From: Chloroflexi bacterium AL-N1
GTDB lineage: Bacteria > Chloroflexota > Chloroflexia > Chloroflexales > Roseiflexaceae
Assembly (NCBI GenBank): GCA_013122435.1
Contig: WYDT01000003.1
Location: 310,001-374,000 of the forward strand
Reading direction: 5' to 3'
DNA: 64,000 nt
The notes under the pieces are model-generated. The model did not search any database, was not told the origin of the DNA, and saw only the letters and a list, made by a program, of their open reading frames with translations. Positions within the stretch are counted from its first letter, which is position 1; every line of letters starts with the position of its first letter. Of the stretch, positions 26,436-35,256 are shown in pieces. Position numbers and translations under genes: made by a program.

Positions 26436-27514
26436 GGTTGTTAATCCCTTTAATCGGCTAGTGAAAGATGGAGTCTTTTTAAGGCTCAGAGCAAATCAAT
26501 GAGATATTTAATTGTGATGGAAAAGGTAGAGCAGTAATCCTTGTAGAGGCTGCAACAGGAATAGTGACACGATTAGACATCAATAATTACTCCTGTACCC
26601 AAAACCGTGTTGTCAATAACACGGCAGTAAGCAGTTGTTGAATTCTACCACGTCTTGTCAAACTACTATTAAACCAATGAAACGACTAACTGGCTAATAA
26701 ATAATGTGTGTCATCAAGACTCATAGATTGAATGATTACTCTTCAGTCGTAACATCGCGACACAGAGCCGCTCAAAAATAGCGTTTTTGAGGAGGTTGCG
26801 CGCAAATTGGTGGTTAAAAGTTCCTAAATGGGCTGTGGGCATATTGAAGTGTCGGGCTTTTCATCGACGTTTAAATCATAGCTACGAGAAACGTATCGTC
26901 TCGCAACTTGACAGGGTTTTTGATAATAGGCCACGTTGGTATACCTCGGGTATAGAATCGACCGTACAGAACGGCTCGTACGCGACAAAACAGATCTTTT
27001 CCTCGACCTGTCCCTTGCGTACATGAAAAATCACGTGGGCTGATCTATCGGTCGACTGGCAGAGCGTACTCAAACTGTTGGTGACACATGTTCAACTTTA
27101 CAGAGTATACCTGAATCCTTCGAATCGCTGAGAATTCGTTGCAGACCCAGCTTCCAGAAGCCGAGATGTGCCTTGCTGACCCCAACCCTATACACTTGGG
27201 TTCCGGAAGCTCGAGTCCCAGCGACTGGCAGAGCGTACGGAAATCCATCGACACGGGATCATTGCAGACCCAGCTTCTGGAAGCTTGCAGAGCATATTGA
27301 GACCATGGCTGCTCAGTGGTAGAAAGTGAGGTGCATAGGGTTTGACAGTTATGTGCATCCAAGGATCGATCTGCCATGAGGCGATGTCAGCAATGTATAG
27401 GCATATGACTCTATCAAAGATTACAGTATGGACAAAATGCTCTCTTGCTCTATACGTGTGCTACTGATGACATAAACCCTTTGAACATCTGGTATATGAT
27501 CACTAGAACATACC
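26436..27514. other. 1.1-kb gene-poor region with degenerate repeats
   Basis: No convincing gene on either strand. Two 22-mers (TGCAGACCCAGCTTC + CA/TG + GAAGC) at 27140-27161 and 27263-27284 agree at 20 of 22 bases. An identical 17-mer, CGACTGGCAGAGCGTAC, is at 27053-27069 and 27232-27248. A hairpin, CTCAAAAA-TAGCG-TTTTTGAG, lies at about 26772-26792. A 110-codon minus-strand reading across the repeats (27045-27377) seems to be repeat-derived. The region may be a decayed mobile sequence or a structured RNA; I cannot decide. Confidence 0.5.
27053..27284. repeat. interleaved short direct repeats
   Basis: CGACTGGCAGAGCGTAC occurs at 27053-27069 and 27232-27248, identical. TGCAGACCCAGCTTC(CA/TG)GAAGC occurs at 27140-27161 and 27263-27284. 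The two families alternate, with unequal gaps of 70 and 14 bases between the 17-mer and the 22-mer. The 22-mer has an internal dyad, GCTTC-GAAGC. Confidence 0.6.
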
Positions 27515-27536
27515 AAAAGGGGCCACAAACGTGGCC
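27515..27536 (-). terminator. rho-independent terminator of tRNA-Thr
   Basis: On the minus strand, GGCCAC-GTTT-GTGGCC followed by CCTTTT, about 50 bp downstream of the tRNA 3' end. The stem is at 27521-27536. Confidence 0.75.
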
Positions 27537-27584
27537 AAACAGAAAATATGCACATTAATCATCGTGGGAAATAGACAAGTGAAG

Positions 27585-27660
27585 TGGAGCCGGCGACCAG
27601 ACTTGAACTGGTGACCTACTGTTTACAAGACAGTTGCTCTACCAACTGAGCTACGCCGGC
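27585..27660 (-). tRNA. tRNA-Thr (anticodon UGU)
   Basis: A 76-nt cloverleaf on the minus strand. The acceptor stem GCCGGCG begins at 27660 and closes with CGCCGGC before the discriminator U and an encoded CCA (27585-27587). The D arm contains AGCTCAGTTGGTAGAGC. The anticodon arm is ACTGT-CTTGTAA-ACAGT with anticodon TGT, reading ACA. The T arm holds GTTCAAGTC. A strong promoter lies just upstream and a hairpin terminator downstream, so this is a single-gene transcript. Confidence 0.97.
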
Positions 27661-27682
27661 AAGTGTTTCGTTGACGGCACAC

Positions 27683-27711
27683 ATTGTAACACGGCCATGA
27701 GTGCACGTCAA
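27683..27711 (-). promoter_or_regulatory. sigma-70-type promoter of tRNA-Thr
   Basis: On the minus strand, TTGACG (27711-27706), a 17-bp spacer and TACAAT (27688-27683). Transcription would start near 27676, about 16 bases before the tRNA. Both boxes are one base from consensus. Confidence 0.85.
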
Positions 27712-27726
27712 CGTTGTGTACAGGTG

Positions 27727-30045
27727 TTACACGCAGCCATCAGCATCGATTGAGTCGGTGCCGTTGCCCTGCCTGATCAGCGGCAGGAAAACCTGTTGAT
27801 CGCCAATAGGTTCAGCAGATTGCCCCTTCACATGAATGCCTACAACTGCTGATGTCGTTGACAAACCGCTGTTATCGCTGGCCTCTGCGGTGAGCGCATA
27901 GGTCCCCGCAGTAGTATCGCGCCACACCAGACAATAGGGCGCGACCGTGTCCTCGCCGAGTTGGTTGTCCCCCGCGAAGAACGCCACGCTCGTAACATTT
28001 CCGTCCGAGTCGGTAGCCTCTGCCGTAATCGTAATCTTCTCACCTGTGGTATGAGTTGTGCCATCAGCAGGGCTGGTGATGCTCACTGAGGGGGCGCTAT
28101 TCTGTACATCAGCTTCTTTGTAGCCAACATACAGTGGCATACGACCGGGGAACTCGCTCGACATGAGTTTGCGTGTTTGCCCATCGCGAGTCTCTTCCAC
28201 CTGGATTGCATACGCACAATTATCACAATAGGAACTGGTCGAATAGATCAGCGACATACTCGAGTCGCGGTTCACGAAGGCCGCATTTTGTTGTTCTTCG
28301 TCCGAAAATGCACGAGACGGATAGATCAACGTTCCCAACAATTCGGTTTTGCCGCCACTGGTCGTCTCGATTACGGTATCAGGGCGCTCCGTTTTCAGCC
28401 CGAGAATCCAGAGGTTGCCGCCATTATTCACAATTTTGGTTCCCTTGCTCTCATTGTTGTATTGTCTGGCCCAGACATTTTGTGAGGCTTGCATGCGGAA
28501 GTTGCCCATCACCACATCCTCGATGTAGAGATCGCCTGCATTCGGTGCAGCAGTGTACTGAAAAGCGCCATGTTTGATGGCGATCGGACGAGCTGATTTG
28601 TGCTCGACTTTGATGCCATAGCCAAACTGTTCGATAATCAGTGGCTCAGTGGCGTTTTCTTCAACGATAAACCGAATACCGCCACCGTTCTCACCCTTTG
28701 CATCGCCATTAACAACAGAGGAAAAGCCGACAATCCGCTTGACCGATGCTGGGACGGTAACGGCGCGTTCATTGTACGAGAAGTAGCCACCAAAGGGGAA
28801 GTAGATCGTTGATTTACCAGAGTTCAGCAATTCTTGCAGGCTACTGGTATCTCCATAATGTTTGGTGGTGAACTTCCCCCAGTTGCTCATGTCATCATCA
28901 TGATAGGTAGGTGTCTCTTTGATGGGCAGGTTGAGCGAGCGTTGCGGACTCTCGAACAGGCTATAGATTGTGTCAGAGACATATTCATTCTGCTGCTTGC
29001 CGGGGACAACCGTATCCTGCAGTTTTACCACCGATTGGTAGCCCTCGGCAATGACATTGCGTGTGTAGACACGACCTTCGCTCTCAATCGCACTGACATC
29101 AGATGCGCCACCTATCAGTCGGCTATTGAGTACGATGAGTGAGGCCCAGTCCTTGGTGCTGGTGATAGCTGGTACGCTGTTGGTACTTTGCATATTCCGT
29201 ATGGCAAGGGTGTTGCCTTCGTTGAAAATACCAGTTATCTTTTGATTTATCAGCGTGATATTTTCGAGAGTGGGACCATATTCGGCGTGTTTGGTGTAAA
29301 TGCCATAGTCAAAGCCATTGATGCGTACATTTTTGATGAGCAGGGGGCCAGGCCAGGCCCGTGACATATCGAGGCCGATCTTCCCTTTGCCATCACCAGA
29401 AGTAATCGTCACATTTCTGATTGAACCAGTATTGTTGGCAATATAGTCGAGGCCGACTGCTCCGGCATTGTTTTTACCAGTGTCAAAGCGCATGTCCCAG
29501 ATATTCTGTCGAAAGGACATATTGCCTTTAGGCGTTTTGATAATGGGTTTGGGTTCATCAGGGTTATTGAACCCGATTGCACCATCCTTGAGTTTGATAA
29601 TGCTCTCGCTACTTCCGGCTCCCTGGAGCGCCACACAACACCCTACCCATTGCAGCGTATCCTGCACGAGGTAGGTGCCGGGCGGGAAATAGAGGGCTTT
29701 GGGTCGGCCATAGTAGTCCGAATGGATCGGTTGGCCATTCTCGACACGTTTATCATCGAGTGCACGCTGGATCGCCGCAGTATCGTCGGTTATGCCATCG
29801 CCCTTCGCACCGTATGCGGTTTTGATATTGACCATAAAATCATCGGGGAAGGAAATCTCGTCGGTGGCAGTAGTCTGTTGTGTTGTCGTCGCCGCTTGAG
29901 ACTCATCGGGGCTGCTGGCGATCAAAACCTGTGATACCAACAGTATAAGGATGAGACCAAACAGTGTTGAGCATTTTGATGCGGCATAGAAAGCGCCCCT
30001 ATGATGAGTTGCTGGTTCTATTTGTGACCTGATGACGTATTTCAT
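27727..30045 (-). CDS. secreted beta-helix protein, pectate-lyase-3/glycosyl-hydrolase-28-like with Ig-like domain
   Basis: A 772-residue exported protein. An N-terminal signal anchor (about residues 28-47) is followed by a Pectate_lyase_3 start (NIKTAYGAKGDGITDDTAAIQRAL near residue 75) and a long right-handed beta-helix to about residue 630, with repeats of GNLWILGLKTERP and IKNVRINGFDYGIY type. A bacterial Ig-like domain (about residues 650-745, SVSITSPADGTTHTTGEKITI) then precedes a short C-terminal VFLPLIRQG motif and an acidic tail. The family contains polysaccharide lyases, hydrolases and phage depolymerases. The start follows AGGAG; an ATG seven codons earlier lacks a site. It probably acts on an extracellular polysaccharide; activity is unproven. 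Confidence 0.85.
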   Translation of the reverse strand: MKYVIRSQIEPATHHRGAFYAASKCSTLFGLILILLVSQVLIASSPDESQAATTTQQTTATDEISFPDDFMVNIKTAYGAKGDGITDDTAAIQRALDDKRVENGQPIHSDYYGRPKALYFPPGTYLVQDTLQWVGCCVALQGAGSSESIIKLKDGAIGFNNPDEPKPIIKTPKGNMSFRQNIWDMRFDTGKNNAGAVGLDYIANNTGSIRNVTITSGDGKGKIGLDMSRAWPGPLLIKNVRINGFDYGIYTKHAEYGPTLENITLINQKITGIFNEGNTLAIRNMQSTNSVPAITSTKDWASLIVLNSRLIGGASDVSAIESEGRVYTRNVIAEGYQSVVKLQDTVVPGKQQNEYVSDTIYSLFESPQRSLNLPIKETPTYHDDDMSNWGKFTTKHYGDTSSLQELLNSGKSTIYFPFGGYFSYNERAVTVPASVKRIVGFSSVVNGDAKGENGGGIRFIVEENATEPLIIEQFGYGIKVEHKSARPIAIKHGAFQYTAAPNAGDLYIEDVVMGNFRMQASQNVWARQYNNESKGTKIVNNGGNLWILGLKTERPDTVIETTSGGKTELLGTLIYPSRAFSDEEQQNAAFVNRDSSMSLIYSTSSYCDNCAYAIQVEETRDGQTRKLMSSEFPGRMPLYVGYKEADVQNSAPSVSITSPADGTTHTTGEKITITAEATDSDGNVTSVAFFAGDNQLGEDTVAPYCLVWRDTTAGTYALTAEASDNSGLSTTSAVVGIHVKGQSAEPIGDQQVFLPLIRQGNGTDSIDADGCV

Positions 30046-30361
30046 ACAATACACTCCTAAATCCAACGCGATAGTGTAAAGACGGAGTCCCTCTGCATGA
30101 TAGTCAGGAAAAATAGTGAGGACTACTGCTAAATGCTCAATTTTTGCTCAAGCGATATACAGTTGTTCTGCGTAGAGCGATGCTTGTAGGCAAGCGCTCA
30201 CAGAGATTCCTGCTTACCCATCTGTGCCAAGTTACTTGCCGGTATCGCTATGTGGATACAGTACCAGAGACAGTCGTATCATAAAAAGGGGATAGACAAA
30301 TGCCTACCTCCTTTGACCGTTTTCTGTTCCCTCAATAGCATCGCGTGTTCAATCCAGATGG
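30046..30361. other. intergenic, no gene seen
   Basis: About 315 bp between two minus-strand genes. It contains the promoter region of the beta-helix gene. No repeat or RNA was recognised. Confidence 0.4.
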
Positions 30362-32164
30362 CTAATGCAAGTGGTTGTTGAGGAAGCGCTCGATGGCAGG
30401 GTAGCAGATCAAGCGATTGGTAAGTTTGATGATGCCATGACCTTCATCATCAAAACGTAGATATTCGACAATGCCATTGCGCTGCTTGATCGACTCTACA
30501 ATCTGTTCTGCTTCACCAATCGGTACGCGTGGGTCGTTTGCGCCATGAATGACCATCAAGGGTACGCGGATTTGGTCGACCTTATGGATCGGTGAGATAC
30601 GTTCCAACAGTTCACGATCTCGTGCCAGCGACCCGTACTCTACCTCGCGCAGATGTCGTCGCCAGGGACTCGTGTTTGCGAGAAAGGTGACGAAGTTGGC
30701 AATGCCGACCACATCAACACCAACGGTCCACAGGTCAGGGTAATTGGTAAGCGCGGCAAGCACCATAAATCCACCATAGCTACCCCCCATCACCGCAACA
30801 CGCTGCGGATCAACTATCCCTGAATCCTTGAGCCAGTAGGCTGCGTGTGCCAGATCCTTCACCGAATCCATTCGTTTTTCAACATCGTCCAGTTGACTGA
30901 ACGCACGGCCATACCCGGTTGAGCCACGCACGTTCGGGGCAAAAATAGCATAGCCACAGTGCAAAAAGTATTGATAAATCGGATTAAACTCGACACGTCG
31001 TTGGCTTTCTGGTCCGCCATGTACATCAATAACCACAGGTGGTTTTGTATCGGATGTTGTCTGAGGAAGATACAAACCTCCGGGGATCTGGCGCTGATCA
31101 AAGGTTGGAAAGTGCACTGGTTCTGGCACCACAAAACGTGTGTGTGGAATACCTGCCGATGAGCTATGCGTGATCTGGCGTGTTTGTTCGCTTTGCAAAT
31201 CGTAGATCCAGATATCTGCGGGATTCTGTGGGCCTGTGAGTGTGAAGGCCAAGGCGGCTGAGTCGTGGGCAAAATCGGCAAACATGCACATCCCCGGTGG
31301 GTTGGTTGGTGCAGCTATGTCCTGTTCGTGCACCAGATCACGGATGTGCCAGCGTGAATATCCGGCTTCATTGGTGATAACCACGAGAAATTGCCCATTC
31401 GGGGAAAGTCGCACAATGTCGATATCCCAGGGAACATCATCAAGCCGCTGAAGCTCAAGCGTCGCTAAGTCCAGATAGGCTGGTCGCACAAAATCGTTAT
31501 GAAGATCGGTTGCCAGGTAGAGTCCTCGACCATCAGGAGTAATATTGATGTCAACAAACTGTGCACCAGAATTATCAGGGGTTAATAGTTGTAGTTCACG
31601 GCTGTTGAGATCAAGCCGATAGAGATCATTATGCTGATTGGCGTGGTGATAGCTGATGATCAACCACGTGCCATCTGGTCCCCAACCAACTACTCGATTG
31701 GTTCCGCTGCCTTCGTAGACACACTGTACGTCACCCTCACCGCAGGGACCAACGGTTTGAACATACACGTCAAAGTGAGCCAGATCGCGTCGGTTGGCAC
31801 TAAATGCAATAGAGGTGCCATCAGGTGACCAACCACCGAAGGTGTGAATCGACGTTGGTGCAGCCGCAGTCAGGCTGATCGTATGCTCACCGTTTGTGGT
31901 CATCAGATAGAGTTGTGTTTGTTCGCTACCACCGATATCCATGCCGAAGATAGCACATTCGTGAACGGGGCTGTACTCGACAAAGCTGACACGATCATCA
32001 AAAAAGGTGCACTGTTCTGGCCACCCGCCATTGGTTGAGACCTGCCATACTTGCGGAACACCTGTGATATTGGTGAGGAAAGCAACTTTGGTGTTGTCTG
32101 GTGCAAAGTGGGCATCATAGGCACTACGAATCTTAAGGTATCGTGCAAAATCATACCCCGCCAT
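30362..32164 (-). CDS. S9 family peptidase (acylaminoacyl-peptidase/prolyl oligopeptidase type)
   Basis: A 600-residue cytosolic serine peptidase. The N-terminal 340 residues form a TolB/WD40-like beta-propeller (repeats such as GWSPDGTSIAFS, RLSPNGQFLVV), which filters peptides by size. The C-terminal alpha/beta-hydrolase domain has the nucleophile in VMGGSYGGFM near residue 465, the Asp in HGANDPRVP near residue 546 and the His in DDEGHGI near residue 578. There is no signal peptide. It lies 32 bp downstream of the polyphosphate:AMP phosphotransferase gene and may share its transcript. The role is peptide turnover. Confidence 0.92.
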   Translation of the reverse strand: MAGYDFARYLKIRSAYDAHFAPDNTKVAFLTNITGVPQVWQVSTNGGWPEQCTFFDDRVSFVEYSPVHECAIFGMDIGGSEQTQLYLMTTNGEHTISLTAAAPTSIHTFGGWSPDGTSIAFSANRRDLAHFDVYVQTVGPCGEGDVQCVYEGSGTNRVVGWGPDGTWLIISYHHANQHNDLYRLDLNSRELQLLTPDNSGAQFVDINITPDGRGLYLATDLHNDFVRPAYLDLATLELQRLDDVPWDIDIVRLSPNGQFLVVITNEAGYSRWHIRDLVHEQDIAAPTNPPGMCMFADFAHDSAALAFTLTGPQNPADIWIYDLQSEQTRQITHSSSAGIPHTRFVVPEPVHFPTFDQRQIPGGLYLPQTTSDTKPPVVIDVHGGPESQRRVEFNPIYQYFLHCGYAIFAPNVRGSTGYGRAFSQLDDVEKRMDSVKDLAHAAYWLKDSGIVDPQRVAVMGGSYGGFMVLAALTNYPDLWTVGVDVVGIANFVTFLANTSPWRRHLREVEYGSLARDRELLERISPIHKVDQIRVPLMVIHGANDPRVPIGEAEQIVESIKQRNGIVEYLRFDDEGHGIIKLTNRLICYPAIERFLNNHLH

Positions 32165-32196
32165 AAAATCCTCTTTTCATTACATCTAAAGGATAC

Positions 32197-33798
32197 TTAT
32201 AGGTTGACTTTTCCAAGCTGACTCTCAAGTTTTTGTACCACGGTACTGAGAACTTTGATCCGCGCAAACTTTTTATCTTCGGCTTCCACCAACGTCCATG
32301 GCGCAAAGGGCGTGGAGCAATGCAGCAACATATCATCAGCGGCTTGCTCATACTGTGGCCATTTCTCACGATTACGCCAATCCTCGTCGGTGAGCTTCCA
32401 TGCTTTATGGTGTGTATTCTGCCGTTCTTCAAAGCGACGCAACTGTTCTTCAGGACTGATATGCAACCAGAATTTGCAGACAATCATACCAAATTCAACA
32501 AGTTGACGCTCAAATTCATTTATTTCTGCATATGCACGTTGCCACTCAGAGGGATGGGCAAATCCCTCCACACGCTCCACCAGCACACGGCCATACCACG
32601 AACGATCAAAGATGGCTATCATCTCACGTGGTGGTAAACGACGCCAGAATCGATACAGATAATGACGATCTTTATCATCACCAGCTGGTGCCGCAATGGC
32701 GTGTACGATATAGCTGCGCGGATCGATCTTCTCGGTAAGGCGCTTGATAGCACCACCTTTGCCAGCAGCGTCCCAGCCTTCGAACACGAGTACAACTGAG
32801 CGCTTTTGGGTGTAGACCTGGTAGCCGAGTAGATGCAATTTGGCCTGGAGTTGTCGTAACTCCTTGCGATAGTCCTTGTCATCAATGGTTTGTGATAGAT
32901 TAACCCGTTGCAGAATACCCGGCATAATATGTGGTGGTACCACGACGTCAACCTGTTGTTCTTCCTCACTGATTTGGTCGTCCTGGTGTTGCAATGATTG
33001 ATGAGTCGTTGCGTCGGTTAATATGCGTCTAAAAGAAGCTCCACTCTGGTCGAAGACATCGCGCTTTTGAGTGGCATAGATCGATGCAATGGTACCAAGA
33101 CGCAACTCAACCGTGTGGAGGATCGTCTCAATGACGGCAAGATTGGTGTAACGTTTATTGGTGGCAGGAATGATTTTCCACGGCGCATGATAGGTATCGG
33201 TACGCGCAATCATATCCTCAGTAACCGATTGGAATCGCTCATAGTGTTTATTTTGCCAGCGGTCTTCGTCAGTCAATTGCCATGAGGTGAGAGGGTCCGC
33301 CGATAACTTGCGAAAGCGATGACTTTGCTCCTTCTTTGAAATATGGAGCCAGAATTTCAAAATAATCGCTTTATCATCGCTGATTTGGCGCTCAAAAGCA
33401 ACAATATCCTCACACTGCTCTAACCATTCTTGATCCTTGAGATCGTCACGAACACGTTCTGACTGTATTCGACGATACCAGGAGCGATTAAAAATAGCAA
33501 TTTGCCCATACGACGGTATCTTGAGCCAGAAGCGGTACAACCATGGATACTGGCGTTCAGAGGTACGAGGTGGTGTGATTGAATGGACACGAATACCTCG
33601 TGGATCGAGGCGGCGGGTTAAGTGACCGATGGTAGTGATCTTCGATGCCCCGGCCCAACCCTCAAAAACAATGAGTACCGGAATGCGTGCTTCAATAAGA
33701 GCCTGTTCCATATCATACAGATGAGCATATAACTTCGGCAGAAGTTGTTTGTATTCACTTTTGTCAATCGTGCGTTCCAGATCAATTTGATCGAGCAT
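32197..33798 (-). CDS. pap: polyphosphate:AMP phosphotransferase (two-domain PPK2)
   Basis: A 533-residue fusion of two PPK2 domains, as in class II PPK2/PAP enzymes, which make ADP from AMP with polyphosphate as donor. The C-terminal domain (about residues 290-533) has an intact Walker A, FEGWDAAGKGGAIKRL, and lid motifs FDRSWYGRVLVERVEG. The N-terminal domain (residues 1-240) has the degenerate Walker A EGWAGASKITTIGHL and FNRSWYRRI, so it is probably structural. The upstream 250 bp (33867-34131) contain four short direct repeats, of unknown relevance. It likely leads a two-gene unit with the S9 peptidase gene. Its biological role is energy recovery from polyphosphate stores. Confidence 0.92.
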   Translation of the reverse strand: MLDQIDLERTIDKSEYKQLLPKLYAHLYDMEQALIEARIPVLIVFEGWAGASKITTIGHLTRRLDPRGIRVHSITPPRTSERQYPWLYRFWLKIPSYGQIAIFNRSWYRRIQSERVRDDLKDQEWLEQCEDIVAFERQISDDKAIILKFWLHISKKEQSHRFRKLSADPLTSWQLTDEDRWQNKHYERFQSVTEDMIARTDTYHAPWKIIPATNKRYTNLAVIETILHTVELRLGTIASIYATQKRDVFDQSGASFRRILTDATTHQSLQHQDDQISEEEQQVDVVVPPHIMPGILQRVNLSQTIDDKDYRKELRQLQAKLHLLGYQVYTQKRSVVLVFEGWDAAGKGGAIKRLTEKIDPRSYIVHAIAAPAGDDKDRHYLYRFWRRLPPREMIAIFDRSWYGRVLVERVEGFAHPSEWQRAYAEINEFERQLVEFGMIVCKFWLHISPEEQLRRFEERQNTHHKAWKLTDEDWRNREKWPQYEQAADDMLLHCSTPFAPWTLVEAEDKKFARIKVLSTVVQKLESQLGKVNL

Positions 33799-33866
33799 AG
33801 AGATACCCTATAGATGTAGATGGGTGTGCGGAAGTTCAATCTGGTGATTATATCATACAGAGGAGC

Positions 33867-34131
33867 GGACCCTAAAGGTTGACGCAAAACACAGCAAAAC
33901 AGGCGTCTATGAGACTTACATAGGTGATTGTGATGTGTGGTTGAGAGATCCTAAAGGTTGGCATCAAACAGTCAGGTGGAGTACCACAAATGTGGGTAAA
34001 CTACGAGACCCTAAAGGTTACCACGAAACGGGCCAATATGCGGTCGATACGAAGAGGTGAATATGGCTAAATTGGTCATGGTGCTGGGTTTGGTGGTGCA
34101 GTTTGCGAGACCCTAAAGGTCTTGTAACGAA
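33867..34131. repeat. four dispersed direct repeats, consensus GAGACCCTAAAGGTT
   Basis: Copies are at 33867-33890, 33945-33969, 34005-34029 and 34107-34131. All share the core CCTAAAGGT; the consensus continues as (G/A)(G/A/C)CA(T/C)(C/G)AAAC in the first three. The gaps between copies are 54, 35 and 77 bases, too uneven for a CRISPR array. The unit resembles the left arm plus loop of hairpin terminators such as that at 10192, without the complementary right arm. They lie upstream of the polyphosphate gene. Confidence 0.7.
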
Positions 34132-34194
34132 GTGCGACTCATACTGTATGATCTCATTGGACAATTAAGTCGATCAATTTTGTATGAGTCGCAC
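34132..34194. repeat. 63-bp element bounded by perfect 13-bp inverted repeats
   Basis: GTGCGACTCATAC (34132-34144) and GTATGAGTCGCAC (34182-34194) are exact inverted copies around a 37-bp centre. The left arm begins directly after the last GAGACCCTAAAGGT repeat. It may be a miniature transposable-element-like structure, a processed hairpin RNA or a protein site. No flanking target duplication was recognised. Confidence 0.6.
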
Positions 34195-34499
34195 ACAAAG
34201 TTGGATTGTTAGGTTAGAATGAATGGTGGGCAAACAACTGCACACAACATCTGTACACAACCACCTATCACATGACAAAAGTGAGTCGATGCACAAATTA
34301 TCATGAAGTGCTGTTGTTTTTATGGTTACCTCGTCGTGGGGGATCTTGTCAAAACGTGGCGCGATTTATCGCGCAGAGGATCGTGGTGATGTGGGGCTTA
34401 GTTACAGTTTATTGCCTTTGGTCACTCTTTTCGAGTTTGTCTCACATCTGTAACGTGAAGTGTGAGTATCAATGCTATCTGATAAATATTACAACTACG
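34195..34499. other. intergenic, no gene seen
   Basis: About 300 bp downstream of the MarR gene and beyond the inverted-repeat element. A short plus-strand reading (34272-34532) overlaps the MarR gene end and has no protein-like features. CGCGATTTATCGCG near 34360 is a small palindrome. Confidence 0.4.
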
Positions 34500-35003
34500 T
34501 TACGCTTCAACTGCTTGCACAAGGTCGTCTGATGTAACGGTCCCATTACCATTACCATTTTGAATACTGTACAGATACCGCTGTAACAAGTGGGTAAACA
34601 TAGACAAATCGTCATCGTTAAAATGAGCCAGCCTGCCACGTGTATGTTCTTGGCAAGCCATGAGTGCGCTGCTCAATCGGCGTTGCCCATCCTGTGTGAG
34701 CATCACTTCCACAACTCGTCGGTCACCTTCGTTACGTGTTCGTTCAACCAATCCATCTTCAATTAAGCGATCAACGATACCTGTAAGCGTTCCTGCCGAT
34801 TGATGGGTTGTCCCTGCAAGCGTACTCATCCGACAAGTTCCACAATTTGCGATTGCAGAGAGCGTCATCATTTGTGGTAAAGTCAAATCGATGTCTGGAT
34901 CATTCAACATGTGGGCTGCCTGCTTTTGGCCGTTCCATGCAATTTCGCGTACAAATTGATCGATGACAGTAACCTGTGCGCTTCGTGATACCTGTTCGGT
35001 CAT
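34500..35003 (-). CDS. MarR family transcriptional regulator
   Basis: A 167-residue winged-helix repressor. The recognition core MSTLAGTTHQSAGTLTGIVDRLIEDGLVERTRNEGDRRVVEVMLTQDGQR (about residues 57-107) is canonical, with the wing DRRVVEV. The N- and C-terminal helices give the MarR dimer interface. The start was taken at the ATG seven bases after GGAGG; an ATG at 35006 and a GTG at 35009 are alternatives. Two palindromes just upstream are likely autoregulatory operators. The neighbouring divergent LCP gene may be a target, across a 250-bp gap. Confidence 0.92.
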   Translation of the reverse strand: MTEQVSRSAQVTVIDQFVREIAWNGQKQAAHMLNDPDIDLTLPQMMTLSAIANCGTCRMSTLAGTTHQSAGTLTGIVDRLIEDGLVERTRNEGDRRVVEVMLTQDGQRRLSSALMACQEHTRGRLAHFNDDDLSMFTHLLQRYLYSIQNGNGNGTVTSDDLVQAVEA

Positions 35004-35015
35004 CATCACACCTCC

Positions 35016-35038
35016 TAATATAATATTAGTTTGACTAA
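35016..35038. promoter_or_regulatory. palindromic candidate MarR operators
   Basis: Two overlapping dyads lie just upstream of the MarR start: TAATAT-A-ATATTA (35016-35028) and TTAGT-TTG-ACTAA (35026-35038). Size and AT-rich character fit MarR operators. They would overlap the MarR promoter and block it. Confidence 0.6.
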
Positions 35039-35256
35039 CTATATAATCGTAGCGCAGAATGATCAGTGTGTCAACGAAACTTTAACCTGAATATAAAGTT
35101 CAATGCGAAATATATACGTATAACAAATCATTTACGATCTATGTTTTTGTTAGACACATTGACGTACATGCTAGAATGATGCCGAAACTGAAGGTTGTTT
35201 ACTTTGTAGTTTGTCTATAATGCAGAATTATGTATGTAACATCTAAGGACTACATT

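Noticed and set aside
27045..27377. 110-codon minus-strand reading with repeated SWVCN words
   Set aside because: The words come from the underlying DNA repeats; there is no ribosome-binding site and no protein-like hydrophobic pattern.
33867..34131. Possible small CRISPR array (repeats ending GAAAC)
   Set aside because: Spacing is uneven (54, 35, 77 bases), the fourth copy has lost the AAAC end, and no cas genes are in the window.
34272..34532. 86-codon plus-strand reading
   Set aside because: It overlaps the end of the MarR gene antisense, has no ribosome-binding site, and has an unnatural composition rich in Cys, Leu and Arg.
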